Shown here: positions 34,505 through 43,529 of the stretch, piece after piece
Layout of the letters: each line of letters starts with the position of its first letter
Numbering within the stretch: the stretch's first letter is position 1
DNA from: Gammaproteobacteria bacterium
Lineage (GTDB): Bacteria > Pseudomonadota > Gammaproteobacteria > Pseudomonadales > Halieaceae
Reading direction: 5' to 3'
Assembly: GCA_030427085.1 (NCBI GenBank)
Contig: JAUHXH010000003.1
Span: forward strand, 1 to 64,000
Length of the DNA stretch: 64,000 bases
The notes under the pieces: model-generated
The model's database searches: none
Told to the model about the DNA's origin: nothing
Seen by the model: the letters and a program-made list of their open reading frames with translations, nothing else
Translations under genes and position numbers: made by a program

Positions 34505-35413
34505 TCAGCTTAAATACTCAGTGAAAAACGCCAGCGTACGCTGCCAGGCCAATTCGGCATTCGCCTCGTCGTAGCGACTGGTCGAGTCATTGTGGAAACC
34601 GTGGTTGGCCTGCGGATACATATGCATGGTGTAGTTGACCCCGGCCGCCTTCAGGTCCGCCTCGTACTCCGGCCAGGTGTCGTTAACGCGCTTGTCTAAC
34701 TCGGCCAGTTGAATCATTAGCGGCGCTTTGATCTGGCTACGAAGGGATTTCTCGGCGGGTGTGCCGTAAAACGGCACACCGGCACTTAACAGATTTGGCT
34801 CAACCGCCGCGAGCATATTCACAACATAACCCCCAAAACAGAAGCCAACAGCGCCCAGTTTGCCGTTACTTGACTCGTGGGATTTCAGAAACTTCGCGGC
34901 GGCGACGAAGTCCTGCTCCATTTTGGCCCGATCCATGGAGCGTTGCATGGCGCGGCCTTCATCATCGTTGCCGGGGTAACCGCCAAGGGGGTACAGCGCA
35001 TCCGGCGCCAGTGCCACAAAGCCGGCCTTGGCCAGGCGCCGGGCAACGTCCTTGATATAGGGGTTCAAGCCACGGTTTTCGTGAACGACCAACACGACGG
35101 GCAACTCCCCGCTGGCGGCAGTCGGTACCACAAAATACCCCCTACCCTCCCCATAGCCCATAGGCGAGGGATAGGTCAGGTACCGCGTCTTGATATCCGG
35201 ATCATTGAACGAGACCTGTTCAGCCAGCGCGTAGTCTGGCGTTAGCGCAGGCAATAGCACACTCATCGTCAGTGACGCTGTGGCGATGGACCGCAGGCGA
35301 TTGAGGAAAGTTCGGCGGTCAATCAGCCCGTGTGCATATTCGTCATACCAATCAAACGCTTCCTGGGGAATAGGTGGATGGGTGGCATTCCGGATTTGCT
35401 CGCTAATCGTCAT
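34505..35413 (-). CDS. Tat-exported dienelactone hydrolase-family protein
   Basis: 302-aa alpha/beta hydrolase of the DLH type (YghX-like). Near the N-terminus a twin-arginine motif DRRTFLNRL is followed by a hydrophobic stretch ending YALAEQ, so export by Tat is likely. Catalytic Cys is in AVGFCFGGYV, Asp in LAELDKRVND and His in ANHGFHND. The start is MTISEQIRN with GAGG upstream. It is 35 bp downstream of the MurL-like gene and may be on the same transcript. Substrate unknown. Confidence 0.87.
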   Translation of the reverse strand: MTISEQIRNATHPPIPQEAFDWYDEYAHGLIDRRTFLNRLRSIATASLTMSVLLPALTPDYALAEQVSFNDPDIKTRYLTYPSPMGYGEGRGYFVVPTAASGELPVVLVVHENRGLNPYIKDVARRLAKAGFVALAPDALYPLGGYPGNDDEGRAMQRSMDRAKMEQDFVAAAKFLKSHESSNGKLGAVGFCFGGYVVNMLAAVEPNLLSAGVPFYGTPAEKSLRSQIKAPLMIQLAELDKRVNDTWPEYEADLKAAGVNYTMHMYPQANHGFHNDSTSRYDEANAELAWQRTLAFFTEYLS

Positions 35414-35448
35414 GCTGGCCTCGTACCGTGGTGGACTGTTTAGCAATA

Positions 35449-36888
35449 CTAGACCTTGGGAGGGTTAATCGCCCACTTTTGCTCAGTGATCGCCAATAGT
35501 TCCTGGGCTCGGTTTGCCAACGCTTCAACGTAAGCCGGTGGGATGCTGTGTGCTGTGTGGAAGCACTTCATGGAGTGTTCATACTCCTCAGCTTCATTCA
35601 AACTACTACAAGCCGCCTGCATGTCGGCCCAGGTGGGACTGGCGTTCTGATCTTCAAGCCCCGGATGTTTACGCAACAAATACTGCAGCGCCAGGCGACT
35701 CTCCCCCAGACTCCCTACACACTCCCAGGGTTTAATGCCCTCGGTAACCAACTCGAGCATATGCTGGCGCATGGCAGGTTTCTGAACGATGTCTTCGCCA
35801 AAGATTTTCACCATTTCCTGGTGCTCCATAAACGGATACAGGGCGAGGAAGATGAACGCACACTTGTGACAGTCATTACACCACTCGTCGGTACCCATGC
35901 CGCGGTTGCAGCTGAAGAACACGTCGTAGTACTGCGGGAAGTGGCTGAACATTTCCGCCAGGCGCAGGTCGGTGAAGGGCCGCGCGATGCTGAAATGAAG
36001 CACATTCTCCATCACGGCTTCCGAAACGAGCGTATTGAAAAAACACTCGAAGCTATAGGTTTTGCCCACCTGGTGATTGACCTCAACCCCCTTGTAGATG
36101 AGGTTGGGATCATCCGCACTCTGTTCAGAGCCCGTGATCAGGTAGCGGTGACCTCGCAAGTAAGCCACCATCAGACTGATGGAGAGTACCGTGAACAGGT
36201 AGGGTTTCACGCCCCAGTTGTAGCGCCGACCCTCGCGAACGGCAGGATCGATATGAAAGTCGACCGACACCTGGTCCGGCACACCGGAGCGATCGATCAC
36301 GCGGAAGCGGGTCTCGATGGGGTGCGCGTTAAACCAGGTGAAGGGAATGCCCACCGCCTGCAGCAACTCCGCCGATACACAGGAGTCCTTACCACCGCCG
36401 TTCATCATCAGTGCGCTATCGGTAGACGGTGTGTAGGAAATCGGCTGCAATGGAGCGCCGTCCGAGGTCACTTCAATCACCCGACTCGGGTCCAGGCCCT
36501 GCAAATACCGGAATTCGGTCAGTGACTCTCGCAGTTGCTGGCCCAACAGTTGCTCCAGATGGGTCGGCAGCTTACCGCAAGCGCAGTGCACCTTTTTAAA
36601 ATCGCTGAGTAAAAAATGCCCGGTCGCAAACGACAGCCCAAGTAGCACAAATAACGCGTGGTGTTGTTCGCGATTCAGCGCTGACAACTCCTCTACCGGT
36701 AAGTCGATAAACGCTTCACTGCGATAGCTTTTTTCGCGTGCGCGGTAATTGATGTACACCCGGGGCCAGTCAATCTCATAGCCTTCGAATACCAGAACAT
36801 TGTTGCGCGGTAATGGGTCGACCAGTGCGTTACGCATCGCTTTGAACGGCCGCTTCATGGCGCGTATCCGGGTACTGCTCACTGTCAT
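35449..36888 (-). CDS. MurL-like PP-loop protein (UDP-MurNAc-dipeptide epimerase family)
   Basis: 479-aa protein. A PP-loop GGGKDS (164-169) is followed by SEQSA (254-258), EVNHQVGKTYSFE (269-281), SCNR (326-329) and a cysteine cluster WCNDCHKC (336-343), then KPWECVGSLGESRLAL. This order of motifs is what I recall for MurL, which activates the terminal L-Glu carboxylate of UDP-MurNAc-L-Ala-L-Glu with ATP and epimerises it. The assignment is from memory of motifs and needs a profile search. Here it is not beside a MurD gene but in a unit with an ATP-grasp protein and an acyltransferase, so the substrate may be another Glu-bearing compound. AAGGAG precedes the ATG. Confidence 0.6.
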   Translation of the reverse strand: MTVSSTRIRAMKRPFKAMRNALVDPLPRNNVLVFEGYEIDWPRVYINYRAREKSYRSEAFIDLPVEELSALNREQHHALFVLLGLSFATGHFLLSDFKKVHCACGKLPTHLEQLLGQQLRESLTEFRYLQGLDPSRVIEVTSDGAPLQPISYTPSTDSALMMNGGGKDSCVSAELLQAVGIPFTWFNAHPIETRFRVIDRSGVPDQVSVDFHIDPAVREGRRYNWGVKPYLFTVLSISLMVAYLRGHRYLITGSEQSADDPNLIYKGVEVNHQVGKTYSFECFFNTLVSEAVMENVLHFSIARPFTDLRLAEMFSHFPQYYDVFFSCNRGMGTDEWCNDCHKCAFIFLALYPFMEHQEMVKIFGEDIVQKPAMRQHMLELVTEGIKPWECVGSLGESRLALQYLLRKHPGLEDQNASPTWADMQAACSSLNEAEEYEHSMKCFHTAHSIPPAYVEALANRAQELLAITEQKWAINPPKV

Positions 36889-36913
36889 AAGAGCTCCTTG
36901 TTCGCAGCGCTCG

Positions 36914-37984
36914 TCAGGCCTGCGGGTCCAGCATGTCCAGGGTGGGAAGGTCGATGTCGCAGGCCGCGGTACGCCCCGGTTCCACGTTTAACTCGATAAT
37001 GACCGGCCCCGTCGGGGTCAGTGCGATATCCAGGCCGGCAAACCGTACGCCGGGGAACACGCGAACGCAGTGCCGGGCAAGTGCCAACACGTCTTCCCAG
37101 AGGGGCAAGACGGCGCCTGCCAATTGGATACCGTTGTCCGGGTGTTGGGGCACGTCCGGCGAGTCGTACTCGTTAATGCGGGCAGGCGCCAGCGTTCCCG
37201 TCGCCAAATCGATGAGGCAAAACACGCCGCCGGCTGAAGCGTTGTCCACCACAGACCCACCGCGCCCGATCCTCAGGTAAGCACCCAACATCTCCACCGA
37301 GTTATCGCTGGCCAATCGCGCATACAGGCGAATGGTATTCAAGCTTGTCGAATTAAGGGCCGCATACCAGGGGTGCTGTTCACAATAGGCCTCAAGTATC
37401 CACGCCGCGTCGTGCTGCAGTGCCGACAATTGCTCGCGGAAGAATTCCGACACTGACAGGGATTGCGTTTGGTCGAGCAGGCGCAGTTCTACGCTCTCCT
37501 GACGATAGCTACAGGCCAGGGCCAGAAACCCCGAGCCTCCCCAGCCTTCAACGGGTTTCAGGCAAACTCGGTCTACACGCTGGTACAACAGCCAGGCTTC
37601 CAATTCCTCGGCGTTGGTCAGGCGATCTCCCTGCGCTGTCACACCCTTGATCCGATGCAAATGCCCGTAAAAGGTCGGCGTGGGTACGCTCAATGCATTC
37701 AGCAGGGCTTTTTCGGCAACCTTGTGTTGGGAAAATTTCTGGTAGGGCTCGGGGTTTAGCCTGGCAACGGCGTGCTGGTAGTCCGCTTCGTTGAGATGGC
37801 GCAGCTTGTCGCGCAAGGGAATCTCCCTGCGCCAGAAGCGACCGAAATGGTAATAGCCCGGTCCCAGCCCACGCCGTAGGTAGAGCAGCAACATTTCGAA
37901 CAGTTGCCGGTGCACGGGCAAGTGGCCCTCGGCGGCTTTTTGCCGGGAATATTGAAAGTACTCCGCAATTTTTCCAGCACTCAT
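36914..37984 (-). CDS. Sugar-transfer-associated ATP-grasp protein
   Basis: 356-aa protein with an ATP-grasp fold: VCLKPVEGWGGSGFLAL (ATP-binding loop) and GLDIALTPTGPVIIELNVEPG (metal-binding strand). Between them is STSLNTIRLYARL, a hallmark of the alpha-L-glutamate-ligase-related ATPgrasp_ST family often found in polysaccharide loci. Such enzymes join a carboxylate to an amine. Its ATG overlaps the stop of the acyltransferase by 4 bp, and the MurL-like gene starts 25 bp after it. Substrates unknown. Confidence 0.78.
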   Translation of the reverse strand: MSAGKIAEYFQYSRQKAAEGHLPVHRQLFEMLLLYLRRGLGPGYYHFGRFWRREIPLRDKLRHLNEADYQHAVARLNPEPYQKFSQHKVAEKALLNALSVPTPTFYGHLHRIKGVTAQGDRLTNAEELEAWLLYQRVDRVCLKPVEGWGGSGFLALACSYRQESVELRLLDQTQSLSVSEFFREQLSALQHDAAWILEAYCEQHPWYAALNSTSLNTIRLYARLASDNSVEMLGAYLRIGRGGSVVDNASAGGVFCLIDLATGTLAPARINEYDSPDVPQHPDNGIQLAGAVLPLWEDVLALARHCVRVFPGVRFAGLDIALTPTGPVIIELNVEPGRTAACDIDLPTLDMLDPQA

Positions 37985-38520
37985 TCGATGGCGTCCAGAA
38001 CGCGAAGCGTGCGCGCCGGGGTCCCCGCCACCACGTGAAAGGGCTCCACATCGGCAGTGACCACCGCTCCCGAACCGATGACCGCGCCACGCCCCACTCG
38101 AATACCGGGCATCAACACCGCGTGAGCGCCAATCCAGACATCGTCTTCCACCACAATCGGCCCATTGTGGTTGATCGCGGCCTGTAACTGGGGATGGTGC
38201 ATCAGACGGGAATGGCTGGGTTCGCTGCTGGCTACAAACGTAATACCGGGGCCGAGTGCAACGCGGTCACCCAATGTTAGTGCGGGCGGCTCGCGTGAAG
38301 TGCCAACCACCAATACGCCCTGATGCACAAAGACCTCACGCCCGATAACAATGCCCGAACGTCGCATCAGCAACATACGTACGGTGGGATAAGGGGTCGC
38401 AGCCGCCTTATTGCGCAGGATGGCAGTGGAGTAAATCCCGGCAAAGAGTAAGTGCCAGACCAATGAAGGAAGCTCGCCTAGCTTGCGGGCGTACCAAACC
38501 AGTTTCTCGCTCACGTTCAC
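37981..38520 (-). CDS. Hexapeptide-repeat O-/N-acyltransferase
   Basis: 179-aa left-handed beta-helix acyltransferase of the NodL/maltose acetyltransferase type. Hexapeptide repeats run through LTLGDRVALGPGITF and IVVEDDVWIGAHAVLMPGIR to AVIGSGAVVTADV, ending VVAGTPARTLR. The catalytic His is probably in EPSHSRLMHH. The N-terminal region is helical. It is first of the three-gene unit, suggesting acetylation of the same saccharide or peptide product. Confidence 0.83.
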   Translation of the reverse strand: MNVSEKLVWYARKLGELPSLVWHLLFAGIYSTAILRNKAAATPYPTVRMLLMRRSGIVIGREVFVHQGVLVVGTSREPPALTLGDRVALGPGITFVASSEPSHSRLMHHPQLQAAINHNGPIVVEDDVWIGAHAVLMPGIRVGRGAVIGSGAVVTADVEPFHVVAGTPARTLRVLDAIE

Positions 38521-38689
38521 AGAGCCTTCTTCTTATGCATAAGCAGGTGCTAACCAATCCCCTATCCTAACCCAGAGTGCCCGGAATCGAGTGTGCCGGA
38601 TATCACAACCACGGCAACAATCTGCAATTGCATTCGCGCTGGCAGAAGGCAATACTGGCCAGTTGCTGCCCATTCCAACCGACACTCCC

Positions 38690-40732
38690 ATGCCAACTAA
38701 CTGCCTGCTCCGCACCGTCTCTGTTATCACGCTCACACTGGCACACCAGATCGCCAGCGCACAGCCCGATGAAATTCTGATCACGGCCACCCGCGAGCCA
38801 CAATCAGCGCTACGCATGCCGTTGCAGTGGTCGGCGGTGGACAGGGAAAACATCGATTTGGTGGGCGCCGTACACATCAACGAAATCATGCAACGGGTAC
38901 CCGGCGCCTGGATCAGTCGTGGCAATGGCCAGGAACACCTGACCGCCCTGCGCTCGCCGGTATTGACCGGCGCCGGTGGTTGCGGCCCGTTCTACATGGC
39001 GGCTGACAGCATCAGCCTGCGTGCACCCGGCTTTTGCAATGCCAATCAATTGTTCGATGCCAACTCGGAGCAGGCGGAGCGCATCGAGGTGATCAAAGGC
39101 CCGGCAACAGCACTCTATGGGTCCAATGCCATGCACGGTGTGATCAATGTACTTAGCGCCGCGCCCAGTGATCAGCGAGAGCAGGAAATAGCGCTGGAAG
39201 CGGGGCCCTGGGATTATTATCGAGCTCGCTACGCCTTTGGCGACACATGGGGCCAGCACGGCCTGAGCGTGCGTTTCAACGGTAGCAGTGACGGCGGCTA
39301 CAAAGACGATTCGGGTTACGGCCAACAAAAACTCACACTGCGACACGACTACGATGGTGACCGATTCTCGGTACAAACGGTTTTCGGGGGCGCCAACCTG
39401 AACCAGGAAACTGCGGGATTCATACAGGGTTACGAGGCCTATGCCGACGAAGCCGTCAAACGCGACAACCCAAACCCGGAAGCTTATCGCGATGCCCGTT
39501 CATGGCGGCTGTACAGCGCGGTTTCCACCCAGTTGGCAGATAACCACCAACTGACAATAACCCCCTACGCTCGTCACAATCACATGGAATTTCTGCAGCA
39601 CTTCGTGCCCTGGCAACCGGTAGAGAAAAACGGCCATAGCAGTGTGGGGCTCAGATTTACCCTGCAAAGTGACCTGGGAAGCCTGCAACTCAGCAGCGGC
39701 GTAGAAACGGATCTGACCCGCGGCTGGCTGGAAGAAATCCAGGCCGAGCCCTTCAGCCCCAACCAGCCCGCCGGGGTGCACTACGATTTCGAGGTGGACG
39801 CAAGCAGTTCAGCAATGTTCATACAGGCGAGCAAAGCCATCACCGAACGCTGGCTACTGGAGGGTGGCGCTCGCCTGGAATACAACCGCTACGACTACGA
39901 TAATCGTGCCAGCGACGGCTCAGCCTGTGCGCCGGAGGCCAGCGCCTGCCGTTTCTATCGCCCCGCCGATCGCAGCGACAGTTTTACCAACCCGTCACTG
40001 AACGCCGGCCTGAGCTTTCAGCTTGCCGATGCGCATACGCTCTACCTGCGCGCGGCACAGGGCTTTCGTGCACCACAGGCCAATGAACTGTATCGGCTGC
40101 AGTCAGGGCAGGCGGTGGCCGACCTGGAAGCTGAAGAAATCGACAATATCGAATTGGGCCTGCGTGGTTACTTCGACGAGAGCCTGACTTACAGCATTTC
40201 CGCCTACCACATGAACAAACGCAATGTGATCTTCCAGGATGCCAACCGGTTCAATGTTAGCGGCGCCCGCACTCGCCACCGGGGAATAGAACTTTCAACC
40301 CAGTACCGTTTTTTAGAGGACTGGTATCTCGGCGCAGATTTCACCTGGGCGCGGCACCGCTACGACAGCCCCATCAACCTGCTCGGAAGCGGCGGCAGCA
40401 TCGAGGGCAATGACATCGATACCGCACCGCGCGCATTTGGCAGCGCGCAGCTGGGCAGCCGCTTTGACTGGCTGTCGAGTACGGCGGAGCTGGAGTGGGT
40501 GTATATGGGCGCCTACTATCTGGAACCCGACAACCTGGCCCGTTACGACGGGCACTCCCTCCTCAATTTCCGCTGGAGTGCGCAACTTTCTCCGCGCCTT
40601 ACCAGCACACTGCGCCTCACCAACCTCAGCGATGAAGACTACGCCGAGCGCGCGGATTTTGGGTTTGGCAACTATCGCTACTTTGTCGGCCAGCCGCGCG
40701 CTGCATTTCTGGAGCTGGCCTTTGACTGGTAG
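38690..40732 (+). CDS. TonB-dependent receptor with cysteine-bearing plug insert
   Basis: 680-aa outer membrane receptor. The signal peptide is MPTNCLLRTVSVITLTLAHQ followed by IASAQ, with TonB-box-like EILITATRE. The plug has SRGNGQEHLTALRSPVLTGA and a cysteine pair in GAGGCGPFY and APGFCNANQLFD, then QAERIEVIKGPATALYGSNA. The barrel ends FLELAFDW. The ATG at 38690 has no clear ribosome binding site, but the signal peptide supports it over 38591. Ligand unknown; it is a different subfamily from the receptor at 16.1 kb. Confidence 0.88.
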   Translation: MPTNCLLRTVSVITLTLAHQIASAQPDEILITATREPQSALRMPLQWSAVDRENIDLVGAVHINEIMQRVPGAWISRGNGQEHLTALRSPVLTGAGGCGPFYMAADSISLRAPGFCNANQLFDANSEQAERIEVIKGPATALYGSNAMHGVINVLSAAPSDQREQEIALEAGPWDYYRARYAFGDTWGQHGLSVRFNGSSDGGYKDDSGYGQQKLTLRHDYDGDRFSVQTVFGGANLNQETAGFIQGYEAYADEAVKRDNPNPEAYRDARSWRLYSAVSTQLADNHQLTITPYARHNHMEFLQHFVPWQPVEKNGHSSVGLRFTLQSDLGSLQLSSGVETDLTRGWLEEIQAEPFSPNQPAGVHYDFEVDASSSAMFIQASKAITERWLLEGGARLEYNRYDYDNRASDGSACAPEASACRFYRPADRSDSFTNPSLNAGLSFQLADAHTLYLRAAQGFRAPQANELYRLQSGQAVADLEAEEIDNIELGLRGYFDESLTYSISAYHMNKRNVIFQDANRFNVSGARTRHRGIELSTQYRFLEDWYLGADFTWARHRYDSPINLLGSGGSIEGNDIDTAPRAFGSAQLGSRFDWLSSTAELEWVYMGAYYLEPDNLARYDGHSLLNFRWSAQLSPRLTSTLRLTNLSDEDYAERADFGFGNYRYFVGQPRAAFLELAFDW

Positions 40733-40757
40733 AGCGCCAGTATTCAGGCCGAGTGGC

Positions 40758-42983
40758 CTAAAACAACAGGCCGAGGTAGGCGTAGAAACTGCGCTGCCCG
40801 GTATCCGATTGGCCGTAGGCCAGATAGGCAGGACCGAGGGGACTATCCCAACCGAGGAAAATACTGCCACTGTGGATCAGGTCGGAGTAGTCCACCTTGC
40901 CGCGTTCATCCCAGGCATTCCCCGCTTCCGCCGAGAGCCCCAGATACAAGGGCAAGTTGATCGCGCCAAAATCGTTAGCGGCCAACTGGTAGGTGTAAAC
41001 CAGACTACCGAAGCGAACGTGATTACCGATGATCGCGTCAGTGGGGTTGCCGGACAGGTTGAGGAAGCCGCCCAGCGCGGACAGCCCAATCAATATGGAC
41101 GTATCGTCCTCGTAGACACTGGACATACTCAGTTGCCCACGCAGGCTGTGAGCGCCCAGGGACACCACCCCATTGAGATCGAGGTCGGCGATGGTATTGA
41201 GCGCGGAGTCGCCCAAGGCCTTGTCCCGCGTACGATAAACCGTGCTCGATAACTTCCACCCGCGCCGGGGAAAACTGATGTCGTCCAGGGAGTCATAATT
41301 CAAACGTAAATAGACACCGTCCTGCCGATAATCGACACGCGCTACGCCTATCTCCTCGGTAATAGCGTTGGGGAATTTAAGTTGACCGTCAGTGTGCCTG
41401 GCCGCCAGAAAGATATCGAGTTGATCGATCGCATCCCAACCCAGGCCGCCATAAGAAGCGAATTCCTTGGTAACCAACTCACCCTGCGGGAAGTAATCGT
41501 CGTCGATGTACTGAAACACTTCCCGATCAGTGCTGGCAGAAACTTCCGCATAAAAACCACTGGTTTTCAGGGGCCAGTATAGTTCCGTGAGCAGTGATTT
41601 GTTGGTGCCGAACTCACCTGCACTGAACCACTCCGCTCCGTAAGGCGACAAATTGGTGAGGCGGTAGGAAGCACCCACCTGATAGCGGCTGACCGTGTCG
41701 AAGTTATCCTCGAAGGCCAACTTGAAGTCCATAAAACCGGGACCCCACTCTTTTTCACGGACATCGATGTGTAATGCTTCTCCGCCTGGCGTTTCGCTCA
41801 ATGCGGTATCAATACGCGCGATGGTACCCTGACCGTAGAGCCTCTCCGTCCCAACCAGCAAGTCCTGTACCGTGTAGTTCTGGCCAACCTCAAAGCCCAG
41901 CCGATGCAGCACGTAATCGTCGGCAAGACCACTCTGGTTATTGAGCACAATATTCTCAATATGAAACTCTTTCAGGGCACGCTCGCCAACATGCTGCGCC
42001 AGGGTTTGATTGCTGCGCGGGAACTGCCGGCCGGCCAGTTGCGCCTGCGCCGCTTCATAGCCGGGAGGAATCCCATCAAGCACTTTGTCGAAGCTGAGCA
42101 AGGTCACATTTTCCAGAGAGGGATGTACAAGGACGTCGTTATCCGAGAGCAAACTCTTCTGGTAATTCACATTTTTGTGGGTAAGGAAGCTCGCCAACTG
42201 ATGGATGATGGCAACGCCCGAGCCCAGGTCATCGCGGCCAATGCTGGGAGATCCGATATCCACGGCAATGACCGTGTCCGCACCGAGTTCCTTGGCTACA
42301 CTGATCGGCAGGTTGTTGGCGATACCACCGTCTACCAGCAAACGACCGTCGATCTCCGTTGGGCGCACCAATCCCGGTATCGACATCGACGCCTGCATGG
42401 CCTGGGCGAGGTCCCCCGATGCGAGAACTACCTCGTTGCCGGACTCGATATCAGCGCTAACTGCCCTGAAGGGAATAGCCAGATCGTTGAAACTCTCAAG
42501 ACGCGGAAACGCGCCCAATAGTGAGTCCACCAATTCCCGCATGCCCTGCCCCTGCAGGAACCCCTGCGGAAGGCTAACGCCATCCAACCCCACCCCCAGG
42601 TCCAACTGGATGGGGAAATTGTCTTTCTGGCGCTGACGGCGAATGGGAATCTGGCTGCGCGGCACGTCATCCTGATAACCGAGATTCCAATCGGCACTGC
42701 GGAACATTTCCTCAATTTCATCGGCAGACTTGCCGCTGGCATACAGCCCACCGACGAACGAACCCACACTGGTGCCAACGATCAGGTCAATAGGAATACG
42801 TTGCTCTTCCAAATAACGCAGAACACCGATATGCGCCCCACCACGCGCTCCGCCGCCACCCAATACCAGCGCAATGCAGGGGCGTTGCAGGGACGGGGGA
42901 CATACTGCCGGGTCGCGTTCTTCGGCCTGACCTGTGACCGAAGTAGCTAAGAGCAGGGTCAGAAAAAGTAGAGCGAACCTCAC
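40758..42983 (-). CDS. Patatin-like phospholipase with outer-membrane barrel (PlpD-like)
   Basis: 741-aa protein: signal peptide (1-20), patatin domain (about 36-310), POTRA-like segment (about 340-400), and a 16-strand BamA/TamA-type barrel to the C-terminal Phe. The patatin oxyanion hole is LGGGGARGGA, the nucleophile Ser72 is in VGTSVGSF, and the Asp dyad is in LLVDGGIANNLP. This is the type Vd secretion architecture of P. aeruginosa PlpD; whether the lipase is released or stays anchored is unknown. It overlaps the lipoprotein stop by 4 bp. Confidence 0.93.
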   Translation of the reverse strand: MRFALLFLTLLLATSVTGQAEERDPAVCPPSLQRPCIALVLGGGGARGGAHIGVLRYLEEQRIPIDLIVGTSVGSFVGGLYASGKSADEIEEMFRSADWNLGYQDDVPRSQIPIRRQRQKDNFPIQLDLGVGLDGVSLPQGFLQGQGMRELVDSLLGAFPRLESFNDLAIPFRAVSADIESGNEVVLASGDLAQAMQASMSIPGLVRPTEIDGRLLVDGGIANNLPISVAKELGADTVIAVDIGSPSIGRDDLGSGVAIIHQLASFLTHKNVNYQKSLLSDNDVLVHPSLENVTLLSFDKVLDGIPPGYEAAQAQLAGRQFPRSNQTLAQHVGERALKEFHIENIVLNNQSGLADDYVLHRLGFEVGQNYTVQDLLVGTERLYGQGTIARIDTALSETPGGEALHIDVREKEWGPGFMDFKLAFEDNFDTVSRYQVGASYRLTNLSPYGAEWFSAGEFGTNKSLLTELYWPLKTSGFYAEVSASTDREVFQYIDDDYFPQGELVTKEFASYGGLGWDAIDQLDIFLAARHTDGQLKFPNAITEEIGVARVDYRQDGVYLRLNYDSLDDISFPRRGWKLSSTVYRTRDKALGDSALNTIADLDLNGVVSLGAHSLRGQLSMSSVYEDDTSILIGLSALGGFLNLSGNPTDAIIGNHVRFGSLVYTYQLAANDFGAINLPLYLGLSAEAGNAWDERGKVDYSDLIHSGSIFLGWDSPLGPAYLAYGQSDTGQRSFYAYLGLLF

Positions 42984-43396
42984 GAAGATACGCGCGCCGC
43001 CTCCTGCTCAATCAATTCGAGCAATTCTTTGCGCGCGGGTACACCCCTTGCGGGTGCGGTGCCACGATTAATCACACGGAACTTTACCCGCCCCTGTGAC
43101 ACGTTCACTACCTCGGCGGAGACGTGCTCGCGATCAATGGCGAACCACAGGCGAATTTGGTAGCCCACACGCCCATCTTCCAGGGGAGACAACTCTTTAT
43201 CCGGCCAACCCTCGGCGAAACTGCGTTTGATCACAGCCAGGGCCTGATCCTGCGTGAGGGAGTAAGTGGCGGACTCCACCGTGCCCTGCTCGGCATCGGC
43301 AACCGACTCTTCCGCGCTCTCGATGGCGGAGCAGGCGGCTATGAGGAAAGAAAAAAAGAGTACGAGTGCGGCGTTGCCAATATTATTGGTATTCAT
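42980..43396 (-). CDS. Hypothetical lipoprotein
   Basis: 138-aa protein with a lipoprotein signal: MNTNNIGNAALVLFFSFLIA followed by ACS, the lipobox cysteine at about residue 22. The mature part is acidic then mixed. It overlaps the patatin-barrel gene by 4 bp, so co-expression and perhaps shared envelope function are likely. No family recognised. Confidence 0.78.
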   Translation of the reverse strand: MNTNNIGNAALVLFFSFLIAACSAIESAEESVADAEQGTVESATYSLTQDQALAVIKRSFAEGWPDKELSPLEDGRVGYQIRLWFAIDREHVSAEVVNVSQGRVKFRVINRGTAPARGVPARKELLELIEQEAARVSS

Positions 43397-43529
43397 GGTG
43401 TCACCCCTGCGTTTTGCGGTGGTACAGCTTCACTATTGGCACCGCCATCCGTTGTAAAGCGGATGCCTACCCTGAGCATAGTTCACGCCATCACGCTGCG
43501 CGAGGGTAGCCCCTCGCCACCTCCGCGTA

